Shown here: positions 12,948 to 23,500 of the stretch, piece by piece
How the letters are laid out: each line of letters begins with the position of its first letter
Numbering within the stretch: position 1 is the first letter of the stretch
From: Erodium maritimum
Lineage: Eukaryota; Streptophyta; Magnoliopsida; Geraniales; Geraniaceae
Direction of reading: 5' to 3'
Assembly: GCA_963921825.1 (NCBI GenBank)
Contig: OY997588.1
Location: 84,139,043-84,203,042, forward strand
Length of the DNA stretch: 64,000 nucleotides
Program-made: the position numbers and the translations under genes
The notes under the pieces: model-generated
Database searches by the model: none
What the model saw: the letters and a program-made list of their open reading frames with translations, nothing else
What the model was told of the DNA's origin: nothing

Positions 12948-13468
12948 GTGGCATCAACACGGAACCATAATCCAGTATTATGAGTAGTAGAGAAAGATGA
13001 CACCTGAGTAGATTCAGACACAGTTGCTTTCGATTTTCCATCAGTACCAGAGGTGGCATCCGGCGTTGTATCGGTTTCGGCCGGTACATCAACTGGTGCA
13101 GGCGCCGTCACAGCTTTCGGGAGAATATGATGTGTGACTTGAAAAGCTCGGAAATGGATTTTGAACAGCTCTGCCATTGTTGAGTAGTGCTGTTTTTGCA
13201 TGTCCAGAACAATTGGGATTGCAAGCCGGATGAGAAGCTTGATTGCAAAACTATATGAGAATATTAATGGAGCCGAAACAGGAAGTAGATTGCGATTGGA
13301 TAATTTGGAGATAAGCTGCGACTGGAAGGAGAGTCGTGAGGGAGTGTTTTGTGCGATCAACAATACGATTCAAAAATAGAAACGCAGACCCAAAAGGGTT
13401 GAGATAAGATCAGCGGAAGAATGAGAGAAGAATTGCAACTGGAGTAGGTTTCTAGTGCTTTGATACCA
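12948..13468 (-). mobile_element. copia-A leader, primer site and gag N-terminal part
   Basis: On the minus strand, the primer-binding site TGGTATCAAAGC (13457-13468) abuts the LTR, and a reading frame from about 13363 carries the copia gag N-terminal pattern QHYSTMAELFKIHFRAF. It ends at the GAACG target duplication of the solo LTR. It is a fossil fragment of the same copia-A element. Confidence 0.8.
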
Positions 13469-13609
13469 TAAAGGATTGGTATGAATCGTGTCATTCTCTT
13501 CATTCATGTTCAAATATATATACACATATTTCCCTTTTCAAACTATACAAGAGATAGGGATAATATCTATTCAAATGATATTTTGATATTTGAATGAATT
13601 ATGCTAACA
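13469..13609 (-). repeat. 5' LTR of copia-A, 141 bp
   Basis: Minus strand begins TGTTAGCATAATTC and ends AATCCTTTA directly before the primer-binding site. A TATA-like run (ATATATATAC) lies near 13510. The terminal dinucleotide is TA rather than CA. Confidence 0.75.
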
Positions 13610-13639
13610 ACTTTGTCTTAGAGGTGTATGTCGTATTTG

Positions 13640-14062
13640 ATTGGATTAAGGCCAAGTTGTGGTTTTTTTTATAAGTTGTGGTTAACTTTTGGTTTTATGC
13701 TTTTAATTTTTATAGGTCAATTGGGAATGGCTAAGCTCACTTGTAAGATGTTTGTTCTCCGGTTTTTGAAGTTGTGGCTTTAGAGCGTGGTGTCGCATTA
13801 TTGGTCTTTCTACTCGGGTCGGAAGATTAAGGATTGTTACCCTTTTTTCTTGTGGGGCATGTTCTTTGTTGTTTTTTTGTAACTGGTTTGGTTTTTGTTA
13901 GTTGGCTTGTGAGTCTTAAGAGCATTGTAGCTTTTAAGGTGTTCTGGGTTCATTTTTTTATCCTGTGTTGGTTTCGAGGCTGATCCCGATCGGTGTATCA
14001 CCTAACCATATTCTCTTTCTCGGAAGGAGAGATTTAATAAATTTGTGTTTATAAAAAAAACA
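13640..14062 (+). mobile_element. 3' end of a LINE-like retroposon
   Basis: T/G-rich non-coding stretch in the style of plant L1 3' tails: many stop codons, GTTGGTTTCGAGGCTGATCC, CTTTCTCGGAAGGAGAG, then AATAAATTTGTG and a short A run at about 14055-14062. No coding domain remains. The left boundary is uncertain. Confidence 0.5.
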
Positions 14063-14338
14063 ACAATAGCAAACATCAAAATAACAACAACCACATACTA
14101 GTCACAAGAGATGACACAAAACCAATTGTCGAACTGATATGCACACAACCAATCATCAAAGAAAAAAAATATGACTAGTTCTGTGATCTTGAGCAAAACT
14201 TAAACAAGAAATAACAATCAAGAATGCTCGTAAAAAGTGACGGTCAAAGATCAAGTCAAGAGCAAGAAAATTCATACAATGAGGTACGATCATCTCATCC
14301 TAAACCTTTTTGGAGTCATGAATCTAATAATGAGTGCC
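14063..14338. other. Unassigned intergenic DNA
   Basis: A-rich sequence between the LINE-like tail and the Harbinger element. No gene, repeat or motif is recognised. Confidence 0.6.
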
Positions 14339-14431
14339 TTAGAGCATGTACAACGGGTCACACCCGCGCCCCACTCCGCGCGCGCCCGGACCGCGGAACG
14401 CGGGCCGTCCCGCTGTAGGAGCGAAAAAACG

Positions 14432-14485
14432 CGCTCCCGCTCCCCGTTACGCGCGCTGCGCTCCCGCTCCCCGTTACGCGCGCTG
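14432..14485. repeat. 27-bp tandem duplication in Harbinger left end
   Basis: Two identical units, each CGCTCCCGCTCCCCGTTACG followed by CGCGCTG, inside a very GC-rich stretch (about 14360-14570) that contrasts with the AT-rich surroundings. Confidence 0.85.
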
Positions 14486-14647
14486 CGCTCCGCGGTTGCT
14501 GCCCGCTGGCCGGTCCTCGCCCCGTCGCGCCTGAGCTGCGCTGGCAGCCTCCTGTGCCGCCACGTGGCGTCGGCGAGTCAGCCTCCCCAACGGCTAATTT
14601 TGCAACGACTATTTTTTTTTAATTCAAAAATCAGATCATTTTAACCC

Positions 14648-14655
14648 TATAAATA
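14648..14655 (+). promoter_or_regulatory. TATA box of the transposase gene
   Basis: CCTATAAATACCC lies 82-89 bp before the ATG at 14737, a normal plant spacing. Confidence 0.6.
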
Positions 14656-14736
14656 CCCAACCTCATTCCTCATTTTTCTCACACCATTCTCTACTTTCAC
14701 TCTTTCATAATCACTTCCTACTTGCTATTTTTGAAA

Positions 14737-16142
14737 ATGTCCGACGACGAGGTTATGTCCGACGCTGAGGAGATGACGTACGAGGAGCTGGCTCCCCGGA
14801 TGCCGACGCATGCGGAGATGGCAGCCCAACTGCCGACATATGAGGAGATGGCAGCCCAAATGCGGCCAGTTCAGCGACGATTCCGGCGGATGATGGAGAG
14901 GCAGATGCAGAGAGTAATGCCAAGGATCCAGAGGGCCATCCGTGGGGAACCAATGCGCCAAGAGATTAACAGAAATCGTGCGGAAGCCCACATCCAATTG
15001 ATGGCGAACTATTTTGACCAACAACCCCTATATGGCCCTAAAATGTTCAGGCGTCGGTTCCGTATGTGCATACCACTTTTCCAACGGATTATGAACGCGG
15101 TGAAGGCTCACGACCCTTACTTCATTGGATGGAGGCTCGACGCTGCCTCACGGCCGGGCTTATCAACGGAGCAGAAGTGCACCGCCGCTATACGGATGCT
15201 TGCGTATGGGTCCTCGGCCGATTCATTGGACGAAACTCTGCGCATTGGGGTAAGCACCATACTTGAATGTTTACGTAAGTTTTGAAAGGCCGTCATTGAG
15301 GTATTCGGAGCCGAGTACGAGCGTACACCGACACCGGCGGACATGGACCGCTTACTCCGAGAAGGGTACAGCCGAGGGTTTCCCGGAATGGAGGGGAGTC
15401 TTGACTGTATGCATTGGACGTGGAAGAACTGCCCAACCGAAGAGCAGGGAGCCCATGGACGGGGAGATCACCACGGGGACAAGACGATTATGCTTGAAGC
15501 TGTAGCGTCCCTTGATTTATGGATTTGGCATGCTTTTTTCGGGATGGCTGGATCGAACAACGACATCAACGTCCTCAACCACAACCACCTATTCCTAGAC
15601 GCTTACTACAACCATGATCTAGCTGTGGAGTACGAGATCAACGGGCATCGGTACGACCGACCTTATTACTTGGTGGACGGCATTTACCCATCATGGGCAC
15701 GGTTCGTGAAGACTATTCGGCATCCCTTCGAGCCCAAAGAGAAGTTGTTTGCTAAATGCCAAGAAGGTGCTCGAAAAGATATTGAAAGGGCTTTTGGAGT
15801 ACTTCAAGCAAGGTGGCACATCATTTCCCGTCCCGCTCGGTCTTGGAGCGTAGAATTTTTGGCTGATATCATGCACACTTGCATAATTCTACACAACATG
15901 ATTGTAGAGGATGAGCGCGCCGGTACGAGTATGGGGAGGAGGAGTTGTTGTGGGCGCAACCTCCAGAAATGCCGAATTGGACACCACCAGAACGATGGCA
16001 CCACGGAGGGCCATTGGAATACCAGCAACGAGTTGATTGTCAACAAAGTGTCATAAATCCTGAGACCCACCATCAACTACAAAATGATCTTATGGAGCAC
16101 TTATGGGGTCTATATGGAGCTGGTTTCCATGACGACGAGTAG
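14737..16142 (+). pseudogene. PIF/Harbinger transposase (DDE_Tnp_4 / plant transposon protein), two lesions
   Basis: Encodes a DDE nuclease that would cut and move the surrounding element. The true ATG is at 14737 (MSDDEVMSDAEEM); the frame also opens upstream without an ATG. The N-terminal part is acidic, then has two similar phrases (PTHAEMAAQ, PTYEEMAAQ) and an arginine-rich DNA-binding-like region. The catalytic triad is visible: D in SLDCMHW (about 15403), D in LVDGIYP (about 15676) and E in IERAFGVLQARW (about 15784). One in-frame TGA lies at 15283-15285, and a 1-base loss near 15924 shifts the last 70 codons, which continue in frame 3 to the stop at 16140-16142. All catalytic residues remain, so decay is recent. 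The usual Myb-like partner gene is absent. Confidence 0.88.
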
Positions 16143-16506
16143 TCGTTTGTGCTCTTGGAGCTGGTTTTTTTGGTGTTGTATTAAAAGGGGTTGAATAAAA
16201 TTAGAAGTTCATTTATATTGGTGTTGAATTTATTTATTCATTATTGATTGTCAATACTTATTTTTGTTCCAAAATTGTTTAAATTATAAACAAATTTAAA
16301 CGGTTTCTGATAACGAATTAAATAAAACAGGAAAATATCAAATAATAATCCAGTCAGCACTAATCTTCACTCTCAGGGCCTTGGAGGTCCTTTCTGTTGT
16401 AGAACACCCACTTTTCTACACTCCCACTCCCTGATTTTTGTCCAATCAGCACAAGGACCTCAGAACCAGGACCTCACCCAAGGCCGTTTTGTTGTATATG
16501 CTCTTA

Positions 16507-17148
16507 AAAACCAGCTTACACCAAGAACTCTACGGGCCATTTCCTAGATATCTTAATTATTGTTCCCATCACTTTCGAACAATAGTGAAGAAGATATTAA
16601 CCCACACTTATTTCATGTCACTTTTATCACCAACTACCATAAGTTAACATAATTACATCACCATAGGTCGAAAAAACCTTGATACAAATTTTTAAAAATG
16701 AAATTAGTGAAATTGACCTGAATTAGGAATCCATCAACTTTGAATGTTTCTACGTATCGAAGACATTTATTCTTAATTTTGATTTTGGATTACTTTTAGG
16801 CAACGGAAGGGTATAGAAAGTTGAGAAACGGTGCCGTCTGGTATTTTAATAATGGACGACATGTGAGGCAGCATCATGTATTGTTGGTAGTTGTTAAGAT
16901 TAGTTCACAAACCCGCTGTACTCCAATAAATAATTTTCTTTTTTGATAATCCCTCCAATAAATATTAAAACCGCGTCCTTTTTTCCATATAATTTTTATT
17001 TTTTATTCTCTTCTAGCTCGTTCATCCTCTGTCTGTATTGACAGATCTGTCATCGACCTCTTAGCTTCTTCTTTACAGTAATCAAGCAAGGACCCATTTA
17101 CAGGAAATTTCTGGATCTCTGAGTTTCAACAATCCCAGAGATAGAGAT
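16507..17148 (+). promoter_or_regulatory. Upstream region of the LLG gene
   Basis: About 640 bp between the Harbinger element and the ATG. A TATA-like CATATAATTTTTA lies at about 16986, and a pyrimidine-rich leader (TTATTCTCTTCTAG...) runs from about 17005. No other element is recognised. Confidence 0.45.
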
Positions 17149-19216
17149 ATGGAGTGCCTCTCTGGGGCAGTTCTGCTTCTACTCTTGATGGGCTTCTCTG
17201 CTTCTTCAGCTTCCACGTTTATGTCAGGTACCACTCTTCTGCTCGATATTCGAGAAATGTTGCTTCTGTGGAAAACCCACTTCTAATATGTTGTTTCTCA
17301 ACAGATGGGGTCTTTGAATCTCAGGGTTCTACCGGCCGGAGCCTTCTTCAAGCTAAAAAGGGTATTATTTTCTCTCAAAACCCATCTGCTTTGTATTGCT
17401 CAAACTGTTTGTGCTGAGAGTTTTTGTTTTGTTTTCCAGCTGAATCTTTCTTATTTTATGCAATCTCAAGTTAATTGTTGACAGACCCTTGAAGTAGATT
17501 TGTTGAATTCACAATTAGATATTTGTTATGTTGCTGGTAGCTGTTTGATGGTCAATGAATTTATGCTTGTTTGAGATGCTAGATCTTCTCCCAGCTTTGT
17601 CACTATGGAGAATTGTGTGTTGAGTTTTTCTTGTTTTTTATTATGTTTAATGTAAGACAACGATACTTGAATATGATTGGGTGTGAAATTTTGAGAAAGA
17701 AATGACGAGTCTCTCTAGAATCTGTTACAAAATACAAGTTTTAAATCTGCAATTACACCATCGAGTTCGTCTGAAGAAGCAGATAAAGTTACCCCCATTT
17801 TGAATAAGATGTGGAACTAGTTTTACTCCCTCCGTTCCAACATAACTGTCCTACTTTTCCCGATTGGATGTTCCATAATTAGTATCCACTTTGCTTTTGA
17901 AGTAGTGAACTATAGATGATAATCCTCGTATGAGTTAATAGTTAGTTATTAGGAGAAATGTCATCAGAGCACCCCCTTTCCACCTTTATTAAGAGATCTG
18001 TTCTCATAAACCAACCTTCACCTTTGCATTATCAACAAATCATTATGATGCCATCAGTTTTCTCAAAAACCACCCCCTACTATCCCCGTTTTGCAATAAC
18101 CAATTTTTTGGCAAAAGATAATGGATAGTTTTTACAAAAAACTGACGCCGTCATAATTGATTGTTGTTTTTTGTAGATTATGCAAAGGTGAAGGTTAGTT
18201 TATGAGAACAAATGACATTTGTGGTTAGTTCCTCTTAATAATGGTGGAAAAGGGTGTGTTATCAATTTATCCCCTAGTTATTATCACATATGGGTGTCTT
18301 ATCTGCTAGGAGTATATGGACTTAGTGGGAAAATCACTAACCCCACTCGTCAAACATGGCCCTTATTTTGGGATGGCAATGGGAATATTGAACTTGTTTA
18401 TTTTAGGCGTGAAGCATTGTTGCATTACTTGATCTCTAAAATCTCCTTGGGGGAAAAATACACCTTAAGGTTCTATTTGGTTAATTTGCTACATTCTGAT
18501 AGCTATGATGTACAGAATAGTTGAAGTTTTATTCAATTGTGTGCAGATAAATACTATTCCCTAGAAGTCATATTGCAGAATATACTAAACTGTATCTGTG
18601 TAAGAAAGTGGTTTTAATATATAAGGGTAACATCATTAACACCCCCTCTTTGTAAAGGTGAGGCGTTATCAGTAAAAACACCCGGATATGTTCCTGTGTA
18701 AATCCAAATGTTTTTTGATTAATACGAAAGGTGACAAGTGTGTTGCTGATAACCCCTCACCATAAAGGGGGATTTTGATAGCGAAAGGTCAAAGTGGGTA
18801 TGTAAATAACTTATCCCAAATATATACTTATTTATCAATTTGATCCTGCAGCTTGCCCTGTGAATTTTGAGTTCCTGAACTACACAATCATCACAAGCAA
18901 ATGCAAAGGACCGGACTATCCTCCCAAGCTTTGCTGCACAGCGTTTAAGGACTTCGCCTGCCCTTACTCAGTTGAACTGAATGACCTAACAAATGATTGT
19001 GCTTCAACAATGTTCAGCTACATTAACCTCTATGGCAAATACCCACCTGGCCTTTTCGCCAGTGAGTGCCGCGAAGGCAAAGAGGGCCTTGAATGCCCCG
19101 CTCTTTCCCCATCAGACTCATTAACCGATGCAAGCACCGCTCACACCACATCTCATCCTTCCCTCCTGCTGCTGCTAATACTCTGGTCCATGCTCCTATT
19201 CAACTTGCTGTTATAG
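17149..19216 (+). CDS. LLG1: LORELEI-like GPI-anchored protein (LLG family)
   Basis: Predicted co-receptor and chaperone of CrRLK1L receptor kinases such as FERONIA, binding RALF peptides at the plasma membrane (family knowledge). Exons: 17149-17227, 17305-17361, 18852-19216; both introns are GT-AG and the frame joins cleanly (KKACPVNF). The protein is about 166 residues. It has a signal peptide (ECLSGAVLLLLLMGFSASSA), then DGVFESQ and GRSLLQAKK, then the conserved core CPVNFEFLNYTIITSKCKGP, CCTAFKDFACPY, SYINLYGKYPPGLFASEC and EGLECP, with the family cysteines present. A hydrophobic C-terminal tail (SLLLLLILWSMLLFNLLL) is a GPI-attachment signal. Intron 2 is 1.49 kb and carries three transposon remnants. 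It looks intact. The exact member (LLG1, LLG2 or LLG3) is not certain. Confidence 0.93.
17825..17942. mobile_element. Truncated Stowaway-like (Tc1/mariner) MITE in LLG intron 2
   Basis: Begins TACTCCCTCCGTTCC, the hallmark Stowaway terminal sequence including its TA target. The matching right end (GGAACGGAGGGAG) is missing; the unit is cut before the next MITE at 17952. Confidence 0.65.
17952..18274. mobile_element. Mutator-type foldback MITE 4, in LLG intron 2
   Basis: 323 bp with long inverted arms: left GGAGAAATGTCATCAG...CACCCCC; right, reversed, GGGGATAAATTGATAACAC. The arms pair over more than 100 bp (for example CAACCTTCACCTTTGCAT against ATGCAAAGGTGAAGGTTAG). The 9-bp duplication TAGTTATTA flanks it (17943-17951, 18275-18283). 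Confidence 0.88.
18624..18817. mobile_element. Mutator-type foldback MITE 5, in LLG intron 2
   Basis: About 194 bp. Left AGGGTAACATCATTAACACCC; right, reversed, GGGATAAGTTATTTACATACCC. AT-rich flanks TAATATATA and AAATATATA agree at eight of nine positions, an imperfect 9-bp duplication. It lies 34 bp before exon 3, with the splice acceptor tract intact. Confidence 0.7.
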
Positions 19217-19505
19217 ACCTCACTTGTTCTGATCCAACTACTCTGTATTATTATCACTATATATCTTGTCTAAATTATGTCTTCATTGTACCACTCGAGC
19301 GATTATTCTTATTCTTTTGTTACAAATACTGAATTTTAGACACATGTATTGTATGTTAAGTGCCTGGCTTATCGATCGTGTTATGGGACTAAGGTAAGAA
19401 CTAAGGTCAAGGGTTCGCGTGTGCGAATCCTTGTTCTTCTTTTTACCAATGATGATAGTGAAGCTCGTAAAGGGAACTTGAGACCTTGTAGAGGTTTCCC
19501 ATTCC

Positions 19506-20342
19506 TTTTTTTGACGAAAAGCGGGAGACATCAATTTTATATATCAATCAGCGATATACGTACAATCTGATGAAAGCACACAAACAAACGATAAAATTAC
19601 AGACTCCAAACTAACAAGCCTATAAATAATATTACCGAAACTCCCTACTAGAACGCACATAGGACGCCCTAGAACGTGCAACCACGTGCACGTCAAAAGT
19701 GCACCAAAGTGCACACCGAACCGTGCCACAAACGGACACACCCAACAGTGCAACAAGTGCACACCAAACATGCAACTAGTGCACACAAGCCGTACAACTA
19801 GTGCACACCAAATCTGCACCAAGTGCAGTTATTAAAAAACTGTAAAAAAACGAAAGAAAAAACCTAGCCGAATTAGAGTCGCCACCGTCAGACAAGGGAC
19901 CTTGACCCGAGGAATCCAGAAAACGCGAGCTCCAGATCCCCGCTAAAGGTAACCGTTCAGGCCGGATCTGCAACGTGACGAGTCGCCGGAGCTGCCACCA
20001 CCGCTGCTCAGACCCACCTTGCGAGCCCGTTGGCACCAAAAACAGCATCAGTCGGAGACGGACACAGACACCAGAACTCGAGAGTTCGGCACCGGCCCTA
20101 CCTTGAGAGGAGAGAGAGGGAAACGGGGGTACGAGAGGGGGGGAGGGGGGTGTGGGCGGAGGCAGAAGGGAGGGGTTTGAAGCCGGAGGGGTGTACGGAG
20201 CCGAAGAACCAAGAGGACCTACCGGCGACGTCCATGGCCGGAGACCATGACGCCGCCGGCAGGAAACGGAGATCACAAGAGGCGACGGCTAGGGTTGGGG
20301 AAGGGGAGAGAGAAAACAATCTAGTTGTAACTTAATAATGAA
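19506..20342 (-). mobile_element. Short poly(A) retroposon with GC-rich 5' part, in LTR
   Basis: About 0.84 kb on the minus strand. The 3' end is CTCCCGCTTTTCGTCAAAAAA. The 13-bp duplication GTTTCCCATTCCT flanks it (19493-19505, 20343-20355), typical of LINE-machinery insertion. The 5' half is GC-rich like a leader (CAACCCTAGCCGTCGCC), the middle holds a repeat of about 24 bp around GTGCACTAGTTG, and the 3' third is T-rich. No reverse transcriptase is present, so it is non-autonomous: a SINE-like unit, a processed transcript or an internally deleted LINE. Confidence 0.8.
19680..19830. repeat. Minisatellite of about 24 bp around GTGCAC
   Basis: Variants of AACTAGTGCACACCAAA recur about six times inside the retroposon. 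Confidence 0.75.
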
Positions 20343-20536
20343 GTTTCCCATTCCTAAAGCAATATTAATTGATAATTGATTCTACTCAAAGTTACTCGAA
20401 TCCTAATACAATTGTAATCTTAAGAAATAACAATAAAAGGATATACTTGATAGCTTTCTAGCCACTTTCTGATTCTCCTTGGCCACGGGTTCGTCTCTTG
20501 TATACGACCCCGTACCGGTCAACCCGGCCCATAACA

Positions 20537-23500
20537 TCACTCCCCCCATTCAGACGGCGCTTGACCTCAAGCGCAAAAGAAGAATGACGGGCCACCAATT
20601 CATCTACCAACTCCCAAGAAGCCTCGGATGGAGACTTGTGAGCCCAATGCACCAAGACTTTAGTCTGATCAGCTCGGGTACGGACGTCTAGGATAGCCAC
20701 CGGGACGGGGGGTGCCACCAAAGAATCCGGCGGGGGAAGCTACGACGTCCCCGTGACATCGCCCACGAACTTCCGAAGGCATGACACGTGAAAGATGGAG
20801 TGAATCCGAAAATCCGCTGGCAATTCCAGCCTGTAAGCGACCTCCCCAATGCGTTGGAGCACCGGAAATGGCCCGTAGAAGCGAGGGCTCAACTTCCGAC
20901 CACTACGGGAAGCCAATGACTTCTGGCGATGAGGCTGGAGTTTCAATAGAACAACCTCCCCAATCTGAAACGAAACCTCACGATGCTTCCGGTCGTAACT
21001 AGCCTTCATAGCCTGCTGAGCACACAATTATTGCCTCCTTAGGCTAGCTAACGCTTCGTCATGCTCAGTAAGCTCTCAATCAACCGCCTCCAACCGAGCC
21101 GCCCCCGACGCATAATTCAGCAACCGCGGGGGAGGCCGGCCGTAAACCACCTCAAAGGGTGAGGTGCGAATCGCAGAGTGGTAACTTGTGTTGTAGCAGT
21201 ACTCAACCCAAGCCACCCAACGAGCCCAGAGCTCGGATGATCAGCCACGAAACAACGCAAATACATTTAAAGCGTCCTGTTGACCACTTCCGTCTGACCG
21301 TCACTCTACGGATGGTAGGTCGTACTCATGTGGAGAGACGACCCACTCAAGCGAAACAGCTCCTACCAGAATGCACTTGTAAATGCCTTGTCCCTGTCAC
21401 TAACAATTGTCTCCGGGACCCCATGGAGCCGAACCACTGTGTCAAAGAACACCCGAGGCACAGAAGTCGTAGTATACGGGTGAGACATGGCCATGAAATG
21501 CCCATACTTGGATAACCTGTCAACCACCACAAAGAGCATCGTCTTCCCGCCTGACACTGGCAAAGCATCAATAAAATCCATACTAACGTCAGCCCATACC
21601 TGAGAAGGGATCGGTAGAGGCTGGAGCGAGCCCGCGGGTTTCAAGGTCTCGGCCTTGTGCCGTTGACATACTTCACAAGCACGCACAAAGGACTGAGCTG
21701 AAGCCTTCATCCTTTGCCAAAAAAAATCAGCAGAAACCCGAACCAAAGTCTTTTGACCCTCATGATGAGCATTATGGACCGCATCCAGAATCACCGAAAT
21801 TAAAGGGGAGTCCGTCGGCAGCCAAGCCCGCCTTTTGTAAAAAAAAATAATACCGTTACGTACCTCCCACTGTTCGGACAGCTTGCCTGCCGTAATGTCA
21901 ACCGAGATCTGCTGGCATCAGCCACAATATTGTCCCGACCAGCCCGGAATTCAACCTGGAAGTCGAACCCCATTAACTTCGACAGCCACCTCTGCTGTGG
22001 GGAAGTCGCCACTCGTTGCTCCAACAGGTATTTCAGAGCAAAGTAGTCGGTCCGAATCAAAAGTTCCCGCCCCCATAAGTACGCACGCCAATGACGAACT
22101 GACTGAGCTAACCCAATGAGTTCCTTCTCATATGCAGCCAACTTGAAGTGGTGAGCTGCAAATGGTCTGCTAAAAAATGCAATCGGCTGACCGTGTTGAT
22201 GAAACACCGCCCCGATCCCCGAGTCACAAGCATCACAGTCAACTGTGAATTCTACCTCAAAATCCGGCAAAGCCAAAACCGGAGTGGTAGTAATTGCATT
22301 TTTCAAGGCATGAAATGCACCCTAAGCTTCGTCGTCCCATGTGAAAGCATTCTTTTTCAACAAGCGAGTAAATGGCGCGGCGAGGACCCCGTAACCTTGG
22401 ACGAACTTACGATAATAGCCAGTCAGCGCTAAGAACCTGCGGAGAGCCTTGGGTGTTGTCGGAGTCGGCCACTCCGTCATGGCCGAAACTTTGGTCGGGT
22501 CAGCTTCAACCCCACTTCCAGAGATAAGAAATCCCAAATAAGACACATGTTCCTAAGCAAACAGACACTTGCTACGCTTCAGAAATAAAGTATTGGATTG
22601 CAGCAAGGATAGAATTACCCGCAAATGATGGAGGTGATCGGACCACGAAGGGCTATAAATCAGAATGTCATAAAAAAAACCCAACACAAAACGCCTCAGG
22701 TATGGAACGAAAATGTCGTTCATCAGCGGTTGGAAGGTCAAAGGATCATTCGTGAGACCGAAGGGCATTACTAGGAACTCGAAATGCCCGTGGTGTGTCC
22801 GAAAAGCTGTCTTCTGAACATCTGCAGGATGCATGCGCACCTGATGATATCCTGAGCGCAAGTCCAACTTGGAGAAAAACCGCACCCCATGTAACTCGTC
22901 TAGCAGCTCGTCAATTACCGGAATAGGAAATTTATCCTTAACCGTAGGAACATTAAGTTCCCTGTAATCCACGGACATATGCCAAGAGTGATCGTCCTTG
23001 GGTACCAACAATATTGGTGAAGAAAATAGGGACTTGCTTGGCCGAATAGTCCCCTGAGCCAGCATCTCACGACATTGATTTTCAATTTCTTCCTTTTGAC
23101 GGCGAGGGTAACGATAGGGACGGACCACCATAGGACCCGAGCCGAGTAACAAGTGGATGTGATGGTCGGCTGATCGTTGGGGCGGGAGGCCTCTAGGTTC
23201 TGCAAATAGCTCTGAAAATTCCCCGAGCAACGCCACACATTGTTGTGCCTGAGATCGGCTGCCAGTAAGTGTTGCAGAGACCGGTTTCTCCTCTGCTGGG
23301 TCAAGGCCCCTTAAGATAATGGGCCGGCCAGAAACATAGAACTTCATGGTCATGTGATCGAAGTTCCAAAGTATGTCGCCCAACATACGAAGCCAATTAA
23401 CACCTAGGACATCAGTGAAGCCACACAACGGTAAGACAAACAAGTCAAAATGAAACACATTCGAACCCACCTTAATAGGCGCAAGCTGACAGAGCCCTTT

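Larger units (their letters stand above)
1..13609 (-). mobile_element. Ty1/copia retrotransposon (copia-A), interrupted by nested insertions, cut by window edge
   Basis: One minus-strand copia element spans this stretch in pieces. Its 5' LTR lies at 13469-13609, a primer-binding site and the gag start follow to about 12948, more gag lies at 5689-6076, and the rest of gag plus protease, integrase and the first bases of reverse transcriptase run from 2198 down to base 1. The gaps are filled by two later insertions (2204-5683 and 6082-12942). The second is framed by GAACG on both sides, which shows that the gag pieces were once contiguous. The 3' half lies outside the window. The element is broken and old. 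Ty1/copia assignment is secure; the clade is not assigned. Confidence 0.85.
14342..16503 (+). mobile_element. PIF/Harbinger DNA transposon, nearly complete
   Basis: Termini are inverted: left GAGCATGTACAACGGG, right (reverse complement) GAGCATATACAACAAAACGG. The 3-bp TTA lies on both sides (14339-14341, 16504-16506), the target preference of this superfamily. The interior holds a TATA box (14648-14655), one transposase gene and a GC-rich left subterminal region. Known autonomous plant members carry a second, Myb-like gene; none is visible in these 2.16 kb, so this copy probably relied on a partner even before its transposase decayed. Confidence 0.9.
19354..20536 (-). repeat. Left (3') LTR of chromovirus 1, with retroposon insertion
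   Basis: Matches the right LTR at both ends but contains an extra unit at 19506-20342 flanked by a 13-bp duplication. It keeps a single TTGATTCTA at 20376-20384, the empty site of the MITE found in the right LTR. Confidence 0.9.

Noticed and set aside
14237-14644. Arginine-rich frame in the left end of the Harbinger element
   Set aside because: Low-complexity reading of a GC-rich subterminal region with a 27-bp duplication; it is not protein-like.
19776-20335. Proline-rich frames of 100-166 codons
   Set aside because: They lie in the GC-rich leader-like half of a poly(A) retroposon, with no domain.
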